Shown: piece after piece, positions 17,301 through 24,173 of the stretch
How positions within the stretch are numbered: position 1 is the stretch's first letter
Layout of the letters: the number at the start of each line of letters is the position of its first letter
From: Saccharibacillus sp. O23
GTDB taxonomy: Bacteria; Bacillota; Bacilli; Paenibacillales; Paenibacillaceae
Assembly: GCF_002205895.1 (NCBI RefSeq)
Contig: NZ_NJDE01000016.1
Location: forward strand, 24,889 to 88,888
DNA: 64,000 nt
Direction: 5' to 3'
The notes under the pieces: generated by a model
Databases searched by the model: none
What the model was told of the DNA's origin: nothing
Seen by the model: only the letters and a program-made list of their open reading frames with translations
Translations under genes and position numbers: made by a program

Positions 17301-17397
17301 AAAAGCTTTCCCGAGCCGCGGAAGTCCCGACTTTGCCGGATTCCGCTTTCCCGGCCGCTTCCGTTATCGGGTCGCGTGCCGCTTTATCCGTTCCCAT
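14347..17397 (-). CDS. Large transglutaminase-fold protein
   Basis: 1016 residues, unusually long. The transglutaminase/protease-like core lies near 150-250: Cys193 in GRCGEE, His226 in NHAWVEAW, then the acidic third position region GACEPEP. Next comes an Ig-like segment (about 285-370, RVADRFGRPAGGAKV) and a helical region. A second, degenerate transglutaminase-like stretch (SVEILLIALCRSFGIPARL) lies near 630. An acidic/Ala-rich linker follows, and the C-terminal ~150 residues resemble a thioredoxin fold without CxxC. No signal peptide is seen. The ATG follows AAGGAGT, which overlaps the stop region of the CBM9-like gene; only 6 bp separate them. The substrate is unknown; operon context suggests glycoprotein or glycopeptide processing. 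Confidence 0.85.
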   Translation of the reverse strand: MGTDKAARDPITEAAGKAESGKVGTSAARESFSLSSAELAALETSFNLRRELAKHREQELFGVLTGDLNEEERLALEWLYAHMPINDLADYDGELFLSHVRQALETRRRMPWGARVPDELFLHYVLPPRINNERIEDYRGVIAGELEERVRNLTMAEAVLETNYWCYEKATYTGSDARTISPLGLMRSAKGRCGEESTLATAALRSIGIPARQCYTPRWAHVDDNHAWVEAWADGAWHYIGACEPEPALDRGWFDGPARRAMLVHTRVSSGYAGPEPITVGGGAHTEINLLSNYAPTRKLHVRVADRFGRPAGGAKVQFQLYNYAELHPIAEITADGQGSVSFVTGFGDLVVRAAQGGFWGETTVRGFGASTPEENAELVLDQEGQPEGAVDIDLTPPGELAADPEAEGQALSEAALERHREKVAEGERIRAAYERTFAGEAEANALAAKTGLDAKRTLRVLEDARGNVEAIAAFLEDHAPRFGEWPLRLLESLTAKDLIDSDRRTLDDHLLHGLEALADYAPELDLGSPAARAGGEEADGNAAPLPEDLAHVLNPRVRWERLAPYRGALRAAFSAEQRAAFRADPRTLARYVAANRTVRGELTPVPGKASPAGTWALKTGDRESVEILLIALCRSFGIPARLHPADQRPQALVGGEWTDLERPTDIGRQSATEEADESSPREARNEGSGSSSAASDPSTAHPAVSLLGSAGLDAPKSASAEADPADPARQPSAAAAAAVPPSGGGGTLRLLRGAAAEAAPVSVEAAYRENFTLARLENGFYATLEYPFREKDVYDRPFELQAGDYRMTTGIRLQDGRVLGRLLYFKIEPGAETQLEPLFRQPEEAVPVLGAAPGDAPLLRTGVETASLAELAGSRGALVAWIDPRLEPTRHLLREAGESRTELEAAGRPLILILQSDSPVNAVEDRASGNAEEAGAKLPPEVASFVPKPLPSGTVFAYDRFGEALNAMKAACPPPGTEYPHLFVLDESLNVRYAESGYKPGSCGEALQVLRSVTD

Positions 17398-17403
17398 CCG
17401 CTT

Positions 17404-18465
17404 TCACTCCTTCCACAGTTTGCCGTCTTCGCGAATCCAATACCGCCCTTCTCCGTCTGCCGCCCGCGCGCTGATCCGAAACGAATTCCGCGTCGTTTCG
17501 ATCGTCGGTCCGGCATCCGAATCGCTCCATGCCGCCAACGCCTCGTCTGCCGCACCTTCTTCCAACAGCGCGTTCAAGCTGCTTGCGAACGATCCTGTAC
17601 GCGCGTAGAGATTCCGCTGCCGATAGTATAACTGCCGCAGTTTCCATTTGACCGATTCGTCCGCGGGAATCGCGAGCGTTTCGTCCGCTTCGGAACCTTC
17701 TTCGCCGGCGAACCGGACGAATCCCCACATTTCCGGATAATGCATATTGATCACGCCCTGCGGCGACCAGACCCAATTGTCTTCCGGATAAGGCCGGCCT
17801 GTCGAAGGATCGAGCTTTTTGCGGTACGTTCCGTCTTCTTTGTCGACCTGCCACTGCACGCGCGAGAAATTCACCCGCCAAGCATCGCCGACCCGCGGCG
17901 GACGCTGTCCTTCCGCGCATTCCCGCAGAATGTTCCACGGCATCGCGACTTCCACGCTCCAGCTCCGATTATCCGCATCGGGGTCGTTCAGCGTGCCGTC
18001 GATATGCACCGCCGTCTTGAGCCCGCGGATATCCCAACCGTTGATCGGCGGACCGCCGTCCCGGTACGGCGTGACCAGCAGCAGATCCCAGACCGTGTTG
18101 AGCGCATTGATCTCGAATTCGTAATATTGATGGGTATCCCCGTCGGGATCGATAAAGATCTCGAAGTCGTTATCGTGAAAAATAACCGATTCCCGCTCCG
18201 TCAGCGTCGCCCAGATCTCGTCTTCTTCGAGCAGCGCGCCCAAATAGAAATAGTCGTCGTCCCACAGCATTTTCACGCGCGTGCGTTTATGAGGAAGAGG
18301 CTTCGAGTCGCCTTCGATATCGACAAACTCTTCCGTCCACGGCGCGTTGGCCCAGAACGGCTTATCCAACCGGCCGTCCAATTCCAAGCTGCCCGAGGCG
18401 CGTTTGCATCCATAAGAACGCGGCGCAAAAGCGATTGCCGGTTCCGGCACTCCGCTCAAATTCAT
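17404..18465 (-). CDS. CBM9-like carbohydrate-binding protein
   Basis: 353 residues. The N-terminal ~240 residues match the carbohydrate-binding family 9-like fold: LDGRLDKPFWANAPWTEEF, VKMLWDDDYFYLGALLEE, DNDFEIFIDPDGD and YYEFEINALNTVWDL. No catalytic domain and no signal peptide are evident, so it is likely a cytoplasmic sugar-binding partner of the neighbouring hydrolases. It sits 25 bp after the fucosidase gene and 6 bp before the transglutaminase gene. Confidence 0.88.
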   Translation of the reverse strand: MNLSGVPEPAIAFAPRSYGCKRASGSLELDGRLDKPFWANAPWTEEFVDIEGDSKPLPHKRTRVKMLWDDDYFYLGALLEEDEIWATLTERESVIFHDNDFEIFIDPDGDTHQYYEFEINALNTVWDLLLVTPYRDGGPPINGWDIRGLKTAVHIDGTLNDPDADNRSWSVEVAMPWNILRECAEGQRPPRVGDAWRVNFSRVQWQVDKEDGTYRKKLDPSTGRPYPEDNWVWSPQGVINMHYPEMWGFVRFAGEEGSEADETLAIPADESVKWKLRQLYYRQRNLYARTGSFASSLNALLEEGAADEALAAWSDSDAGPTIETTRNSFRISARAADGEGRYWIREDGKLWKE

Positions 18466-18490
18466 GTTTCTCCTCCTGTTCTTCCCGCGT

Positions 18491-19894
18491 TCAGCTCAGA
18501 CGCACGCACAGCGCGATCGGCGTCTCTCCGGCGCGAACCGAGTCCGGCAGCGTCAAGGTGATGCCCGACTCCGTGCGCCGCAGCGGAAGCGGACCTTCGC
18601 CGCCCAACAATTCGGCCGTCTCGAACGAACCTTCCGGCAGCGCCAGCGCAAGTTCGCGTTCGACGGTTTCGCCTTCCGCATACAAACGAATCGCGTACAC
18701 GACGTCGCCTTTGCGCGTGAATCTGAACTTCCGATCTTCCGACGCGTAAGGCGCGCAGACCCGCGTGCCGTAGATCGCGTCGCCGTTGATTTTCAGCCAA
18801 GCTCCGAGACCTTTCATGCGTTCGATCGCCGCTCTCGGCAGACGGCCGTCCGGCTGCGGGCCGACGTTAAGCGCCAGATTGCCGCCTTTGGCCACGATCT
18901 CGACCAGCAGATGCACCAGCTCGCGGACGCTCTTGTACTTGTCTTCGTAATTGAAAGAAAACGAAGTGCCCATCGTGATGCAGCTCTCCCACGGCACGTT
19001 CAGAGGCCGTTCCGGCAGCGTCTGTTCGGGCGTGATCACGTTCTCGTAAGGCCCTCCTACCGTTCGATCAGCCGACAGCAGCCACGGCTGATGTTCGCGC
19101 CGAATCTTGTCGACGAATTCGCCGAGCCGGATATCTTGTCCGCGCTCCGCGTTGACCCAGCCCGCATCCAGCCAGAGCATATCGATCCGGCCGTATTTCG
19201 TCAGCAGCTCCGTCATCTGCTCCTGCGTGAAATTCACGAACTTTTCCCACAGCCACGGGTACTCTTTCGGATCGTAAGAAGGGCCGCGCCACATCTTCTC
19301 GCCCCGCTCCATGCCCGGCGCCCAATAGTCCGGCGTGTGCCAATCCGCTTTGGAGAAATACGCCGAGATCGCTAAGCCCCGCGAACGGAACGCGTCGAAC
19401 AGATGGCGGCAGATGTCCGCGTATTTGTGCCGATGAAACGGCGTGTCGGAGCCCGTGATCCGGTAATCCGTCGTATGCGTATCCCACATGCAGAAGCCGT
19501 CATGGTGTTTGGTCGTGAACGTCAGGTACTTGAATCCGCCTTCGGCAGCCAGATCCGCCCACAATTCCGGTTGGAAACGGATCGGATTGAACGTCTTGTT
19601 CAAGTCGAAATACTCCCGCTTGAGTTCTTCGCCTTCCACGCCCCAATCGATGCAGTCCCGCGCCCAATCGGCATCTCCGTCGCTCAGCGCCCAAGATTCC
19701 ACCATGCCGAGCTGCGAGTAGGGTCCCCAGTGCATCATCAAGCCGAGCTTTTGGTCTTTGAACCATTCCAGACGTTCGAGCAGCAGCGGATCGTCCGGCT
19801 TGACCCATTCGTCTTCGCTGCTGTAATTGTGTACGCCTTCGTGAACGGCCGTTTCTTGTGCTTGCGCTTCTTCCGCGGTATTCGCTTCCGTCAT
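18491..19894 (-). CDS. Alpha-L-fucosidase, GH29
   Basis: 467 residues, cytoplasmic. GH29 markers: MMHWGPYS near 53-60, KYLTFTTKHHDGFCMWDT near 122-139, and the nucleophile Asp243 in IDMLWLDAGWV. It retains configuration and releases fucose from glycan ends. The ATG follows AAGGAGGCAGCA. It lies 164 bp downstream of the solute-binding protein gene, behind a strong hairpin (19976-20010) that may lower its dose relative to the transporter. Together with the importer this indicates uptake of fucosylated oligosaccharides; the true sugar is not proven by sequence. Confidence 0.92.
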   Translation of the reverse strand: MTEANTAEEAQAQETAVHEGVHNYSSEDEWVKPDDPLLLERLEWFKDQKLGLMMHWGPYSQLGMVESWALSDGDADWARDCIDWGVEGEELKREYFDLNKTFNPIRFQPELWADLAAEGGFKYLTFTTKHHDGFCMWDTHTTDYRITGSDTPFHRHKYADICRHLFDAFRSRGLAISAYFSKADWHTPDYWAPGMERGEKMWRGPSYDPKEYPWLWEKFVNFTQEQMTELLTKYGRIDMLWLDAGWVNAERGQDIRLGEFVDKIRREHQPWLLSADRTVGGPYENVITPEQTLPERPLNVPWESCITMGTSFSFNYEDKYKSVRELVHLLVEIVAKGGNLALNVGPQPDGRLPRAAIERMKGLGAWLKINGDAIYGTRVCAPYASEDRKFRFTRKGDVVYAIRLYAEGETVERELALALPEGSFETAELLGGEGPLPLRRTESGITLTLPDSVRAGETPIALCVRLS

Positions 19895-19975
19895 TGCTGC
19901 CTCCTTCTCCGTCGATCCGCCGTTTCTCTCGTCCGATCGCGCCGCCTCGCTCCGAAAAACGGGCAGCGTTCGAAC

Positions 19976-20010
19976 GAAGGCTTCGTACCCGGTTCAGGTA
20001 CGAAGCCTTC
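19976..20010 (-). promoter_or_regulatory. Intercistronic 14-bp hairpin after the binding-protein gene
   Basis: Arms GAAGGCTTCGTACC / GGTACGAAGCCTTC with a 7-nt loop, and an outer CGTTCG / CGAACG pairing possible. No U run follows on the minus strand, so it is more likely an mRNA-stabilising or partial attenuation element than a terminator. It keeps the transporter mRNA in excess of the fucosidase message in many such operons. Confidence 0.65.
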
Positions 20011-20058
20011 TGCGGCCGAACGGTCATCGGTCTTTTTTATCCGTTGTTCGAGTTTCGC

Positions 20059-21675
20059 TTATTTCGCGTTCTCGCTGTTCCACTGGTCGTACGCCTCTTG
20101 ATAGATCTCCACGATCCGGTCGCTGCCCATCTTCTTGAGCTGCGCCACGTAGCTGTCCCAGTTGCTCAGCGGTTCTTGACCGGTGACGAATTTCGCTTCC
20201 ATCTGCTCGACGTACGTATTGAGATCCGACAGCAGCGCGGACACTTCGCTCTGCGCGTCGTTCGTCAGATACACGTTCGGGAACGGAACTTTGGCGATGG
20301 GCACCAATTTTTCTTCGTTCTGCTTCACGACCCAATCTTCCACGCCGCTGCGCAGGCCGTTGGTCAGATCCGGAATATTGACGCCCGGCGTCACGATGCC
20401 GTAGTTCGGCGTGAGCGTCGCGCGGAATTCTTCGCGGTCGCCGCCGCCCGGCACGTCAAGGAATTTTTTCTCGTGTTTCGCTTCGTCTACGTAATCCCAC
20501 ATCTTGCCTTTGGGACCTTGCGTCCAGAGCGTCGCGCCTTCGTAGCCGTACTGATAATCGATCCAGCGCATGCTGGCTTCCGGATATTTGTTCGTCGCGG
20601 AGATCGCGAACGTGCCGTTGGCCGACATGCCCGGATGTTTGCCGTAGACCGGCGTGCCCGCGATCTCGCTGCTGACCGGCGTCATCATAGGGTCCTGCAT
20701 CGTTTCTTCCGTGCCGCCCAGCGTGAAGTACGGATAGTAATCGCTGAACAGCGCCAGTTGGTTTTTCGCGCCTTTGGCTTTTTTCTGTTCGTCCGTTTGC
20801 GAGAACGTCTCGTGATCCAGCAGATCTTCGTTCCACAGTTTGTTGAGGAACGTCAGATAGCCTTTGTAACCTTCTTCTTGCGGCGTGTAATGGACTTTGC
20901 CGTCTTTGTCCGCGTAATACACTTCGTTATAGATGCCCCAGAAACCGAGGAAATACATCCGCAGATCGTTCAGCTTGACCGAAGTCAGCGGAATCTCGTC
21001 GGCTTGTCCGTTGCCGTTCGGATCTTCGGTCTTCACGCGTTTGAGGTACGTGTACAATTCGTCGGTCGTTTTCGGCTCCTGCGCGCCCAACTTTTCCAAG
21101 AATTCGCCGTTATACCACATCGGGCCGCGGTACCAGACCGCCGTCGTATCGATAAATGGCAGCGCGTAGATATGTCCGTCCGTCGTCGTGATCGATTTGC
21201 GCACGTTCGGGTTCTCGTCGAGGATTTTCTTGAGATTCGGCGCATAATTGTCGATCAGGTCTTCGAGCGGTTTCAATTGGCCTTGCGTGCCGTAGCTGAC
21301 CTGTTCGGCCGGGGTGAGGTCCGCCGCGTAGAAGATATCCGGCAGTTCGCCGCTCGCGAATACGAGATTCTTCTTGGTCGGGAAACTGTCGATCGGCGCG
21401 GTCTGGAACTCAAGCTTGATGTTGGAGAGCTTCTCCATTTCCTGCACGACCGGCATCGTATCCCACGGCGCCATATCGGCGCTCGGCGCGAATACGCTCA
21501 GCGTGATCGGCTTGTCGACGATCGGGAATCCGTCTTTGCTTACGGTCGAAGCGGCGCTTTCCGCCCCTTTCTCCGAAGTCTTCGCGTCTCCGCCGGACTG
21601 GCAGGCGGAAGCCAACATGGACAAGAGCAGAAGTCCCGAGAGCGCCGCAGCGCCCTTTTTACGACTCATTTTCAT
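20059..21675 (-). CDS. Sugar ABC transporter solute-binding lipoprotein (LplA-like)
   Basis: 538 residues. Signal peptide with lipobox LASAC, Cys near residue 25, so it is anchored to the outer face of the membrane. The size and the motifs around YALPFID, RGPMWYNGEFLEKLG and GMSANGTFAISATNKYPE match the long family-1 binding proteins of LplA/YtcQ type. It delivers an oligosaccharide to the permeases encoded immediately upstream (49 bp). No ATPase gene is present, as usual for this class, which borrows a shared MsmK/MsmX-type ATPase. Confidence 0.93.
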   Translation of the reverse strand: MKMSRKKGAAALSGLLLLSMLASACQSGGDAKTSEKGAESAASTVSKDGFPIVDKPITLSVFAPSADMAPWDTMPVVQEMEKLSNIKLEFQTAPIDSFPTKKNLVFASGELPDIFYAADLTPAEQVSYGTQGQLKPLEDLIDNYAPNLKKILDENPNVRKSITTTDGHIYALPFIDTTAVWYRGPMWYNGEFLEKLGAQEPKTTDELYTYLKRVKTEDPNGNGQADEIPLTSVKLNDLRMYFLGFWGIYNEVYYADKDGKVHYTPQEEGYKGYLTFLNKLWNEDLLDHETFSQTDEQKKAKGAKNQLALFSDYYPYFTLGGTEETMQDPMMTPVSSEIAGTPVYGKHPGMSANGTFAISATNKYPEASMRWIDYQYGYEGATLWTQGPKGKMWDYVDEAKHEKKFLDVPGGGDREEFRATLTPNYGIVTPGVNIPDLTNGLRSGVEDWVVKQNEEKLVPIAKVPFPNVYLTNDAQSEVSALLSDLNTYVEQMEAKFVTGQEPLSNWDSYVAQLKKMGSDRIVEIYQEAYDQWNSENAK

Positions 21676-21724
21676 CCCTAAATCCTCCCCTTTTTTCTGA
21701 TGGACAAGCTTTTCTATGACAAGA

Positions 21725-22630
21725 TCAGCCCTTGACGGAACCGATCATGACACCTTGCACGAAATAACGCTGAAGGAACGGATAGACCGCGATGATCGGC
21801 AGCGTCGCCACGATGATGACCGCGTATTTGACGAGCGCCGCGACTTCGGCTTTGCTGTTGAGCGAAGTCGCCATCGAAGCGCCGATCGTGCCGGATTCCG
21901 CCGACATCTGCTGCAGGACGAGAATCTGGCGCAGCACCAGCTGCAGCGGATATTTTTCCTGATGGTTCAGATAGATCATCGCGGAGAAGTAATTGTTCCA
22001 ATGGCCGACGCCGAAGAACAAAGCCATGACGGCGATCAGCGCCGTGGAGAGCGGCAGGATGATCCGGAAATAGAGACGGAAGTTGCTGCAGCCGTCGATT
22101 TCCGCCGCTTCCTGAAGTTCTTTCGGAATCGAAGATTGGAAAAACGTCCGGCATACGATAAGGTTCCAGACCGAAGTCGCCCCCGGCAGAATCAACGCCC
22201 ACATCGTATCGACCAGTCCGAGGCTGCGAACGACCAGATACGTCGGAACGAGACCGCCGCCGAAGAACATGGTCACGAGGAACAAGATCATGAACAGATT
22301 GCGTCCCACGAAATCGCGGCGGCTGAGCGCGTAAGCGGCGGGCAGCGTCACGATCAGATTGACCAACGTGCCGACGACGGTATAGATGATCGTGTTCAGA
22401 TAACCGTTCCAGATGCTGGAGTCTTGAAAGACCCGGCGATACCCTTCGAAAGTCACGTCTTTGGGCAGCAGCCACATCTCGCCCGCCGCCACGAGCGTCG
22501 GATTGCTGATCGATGCGCTGAGAATATAGATGAGCGGATACGCCACGATCACGAGCGCGACCGTGAGGATCAGATACACGAAGGCCAGAAAAATCTTGTC
22601 TTGTTTCGTTTCTTTGATCGAGCTAACCAT
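21725..22630 (-). CDS. Sugar ABC transporter permease (LplC/YtcP-like)
   Basis: 301 residues, six membrane segments. The cytoplasmic EAA loop reads EAAEIDGCSNFRLYFRIILP near residue 190, the contact site for the shared ATPase. It ends VMIGSVKG, the typical C-terminus of LplC-type permeases. Second gene of the importer operon, 48 bp after the first permease. Confidence 0.94.
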   Translation of the reverse strand: MVSSIKETKQDKIFLAFVYLILTVALVIVAYPLIYILSASISNPTLVAAGEMWLLPKDVTFEGYRRVFQDSSIWNGYLNTIIYTVVGTLVNLIVTLPAAYALSRRDFVGRNLFMILFLVTMFFGGGLVPTYLVVRSLGLVDTMWALILPGATSVWNLIVCRTFFQSSIPKELQEAAEIDGCSNFRLYFRIILPLSTALIAVMALFFGVGHWNNYFSAMIYLNHQEKYPLQLVLRQILVLQQMSAESGTIGASMATSLNSKAEVAALVKYAVIIVATLPIIAVYPFLQRYFVQGVMIGSVKG

Positions 22631-22678
22631 GCTGCCTCGCTCCTTTCCGTTGACGGTCGAACCGATCGAACGAGAGAC

Positions 22679-23644
22679 TTACCATAGGCTGTTCTCGCTC
22701 GTCTTCCGCACGACCTGATTGACGACGATCAGCAGAACCGCGTTTACCACCGAGTTGAACAAGCCGACCGCGGTCGAATAACTGTACTGCGCTTCCAGCA
22801 GGCCGGTCCGATAAACGGAGGTCGCGATGACGTCGGACGATTCCATGTTGAGCGGATTTTGCAGCAGCAGGATTTTCTCGTAGCCTACGCCCAGCAGTCC
22901 GCCCATGTTCAGAATAAGCAGAATGGTAATGGTAGGCACGATCACCGGGAAGTTGATATGCCGAATGCGCTGCATCCGCGAAGCTCCGTCCAGAATCGCC
23001 GCTTCGTGCAGACCCGGATCGACGGCGGTCAGCGCGGCCAGATAGATGATCGTTCCCCAACCGGTCGCCTGCCAGACGTCCGAGAGGACATACACGGTCT
23101 TGAACCAGCGGGGATCGGTCAAGAAGCTCGGCGGCGTGATGCCGATCAGTTCGAGCAGATTGACGATCATTCCGCTGGACGGCGTCAAGAACGTGATGAT
23201 CATGCCGGCCATGACGACCATCGAGATGAAGTGCGGCGCGTAAGTGACGGTCTGGACGGTTTTCTTGAACGGGCCGTTCCGAATCTCGTTGAACGCCAGC
23301 GCCAGCAGAATCGGCAGCGGAAACCCGACGATCAGACCGTAGAGACTGATGCTCAGCGTGTTCCAGATCAGATCCCAGAAATAATACGATTCGAAGAACC
23401 GGGTGAAATGATCGAATCCGACCCATTTGCTGGCGGCCATGCCCAGAGCGGGCACATAATTCTTGAACGCGATCTGGATGCCGTACATCGGAACGTAGTT
23501 GAAGATAATGACGGTCAGCAGCGCCGGCGCCATAAAGATGTAGAGCTGCCAATTTCGCACGATTTTCTTGAACAGCTTTTTGCTCTTCCGTTTGGTCGGA
23601 GCATCCGGCGGGTTCATCACTGCTTTCGCGCCTTCGTGCATCAT
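22679..23644 (-). CDS. Sugar ABC transporter permease (LplB-like)
   Basis: 321 residues with six membrane segments. EAA loop: EAAILDGASRMQRIRHINFP near 215. The basic N-terminus and VPMYGIQIAFKNY are typical of LplB. The ATG at 23644 lies 8 bp after AGGGAG; the GTG at 23653 abuts that site and is rejected. It is the first gene of a minus-strand operon that appears to run to 13183: two permeases, binding protein, GH29, CBM9-like, transglutaminase and GH18. Confidence 0.94.
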   Translation of the reverse strand: MMHEGAKAVMNPPDAPTKRKSKKLFKKIVRNWQLYIFMAPALLTVIIFNYVPMYGIQIAFKNYVPALGMAASKWVGFDHFTRFFESYYFWDLIWNTLSISLYGLIVGFPLPILLALAFNEIRNGPFKKTVQTVTYAPHFISMVVMAGMIITFLTPSSGMIVNLLELIGITPPSFLTDPRWFKTVYVLSDVWQATGWGTIIYLAALTAVDPGLHEAAILDGASRMQRIRHINFPVIVPTITILLILNMGGLLGVGYEKILLLQNPLNMESSDVIATSVYRTGLLEAQYSYSTAVGLFNSVVNAVLLIVVNQVVRKTSENSLW

Positions 23645-23710
23645 GGTCCTCACTCCCTTGTTGTAATGTTATCTAACAGTGACCCTCCCCCGCTTCCCTT
23701 CCTTCTTTCA

Positions 23711-23761
23711 AACAGCCTGCAGGATCAATTCCGTTCTTTCAAAGCGGAATACAAGGCTGTT
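23711..23761 (-). promoter_or_regulatory. Nested hairpin in the leader of the importer operon
   Basis: Outer arms AACAGCCT / AGGCTGTT and inner arms ATTCCG / CGGAAT, all on the 5' side of the first permease gene. There is no U run, so it is a leader structure rather than a terminator. The role is unknown. Confidence 0.5.
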
Positions 23762-23770
23762 CGTTTTTCT

Positions 23771-23784
23771 TGTAAGCATTTCCA
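23771..23784. promoter_or_regulatory. cre-like site (carbon catabolite control)
   Basis: TGTAAGCATTTCCA agrees with the CcpA-site pattern TGWAANCGNTNWCA at all but two positions, including both outer TG..CA ends. It lies in the promoter/leader region of the sugar importer, where CcpA repression would be expected. Confidence 0.5.
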
Positions 23785-23931
23785 TTGGCTTGATTCCGGC
23801 TTTCTTGGAATCGGGTTTACAGCGAGTTTACAGAACGGTTCGGGGATCGTAAATATGTGGTTTTGGTCATGTCCGAATTTTGCACTCTCTTTTTGTCGCC
23901 TAAATATGTTAGAATACATTACAGATTCTAT

Positions 23932-23950
23932 GGTTTTTTCATGAAAAACC
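23932..23950. promoter_or_regulatory. Palindrome in the divergent regulator/importer control region
   Basis: Arms GGTTTTT / AAAAACC around TCAT. The 529-bp gap 23645-24173 between the importer and its regulator also holds promoter-like AT-rich sequence near 23895-23925 and, on the minus strand, an open frame of 141 codons that I reject. This palindrome is a candidate operator for the AraC regulator. Confidence 0.35.
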
Positions 23951-24173
23951 AAACCGAATTTCACATTGCGGAGAAACATCGGAGAAAGATCGAAGCTCCC
24001 GATTCCGAAGAAAAAGTAAAAAACCACATATCCAAAGACCGAAGACAGCGCCAATATGCGCGAAGACGGCCGGTCAAATTCTACATATTGTCTGACAATC
24101 CGCCGCTTGCGTACACTTGAGGCATCGGGACACTCATCGTTTTTCACCATCAGATCGCGAGAGGAGAATGAGC

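Noticed and set aside
15292..17631. Plus-strand open frame of 779 codons opposite the transglutaminase gene
   Set aside because: High GC in the antisense strand removes stops. The minus-strand gene has domains, a ribosome site and operon context.
23725..24150. Minus-strand open frame of 141 codons between importer and regulator
   Set aside because: It overlaps the promoter, the cre-like site and the palindromes, has an AT-rich and atypical composition and no ribosome site.
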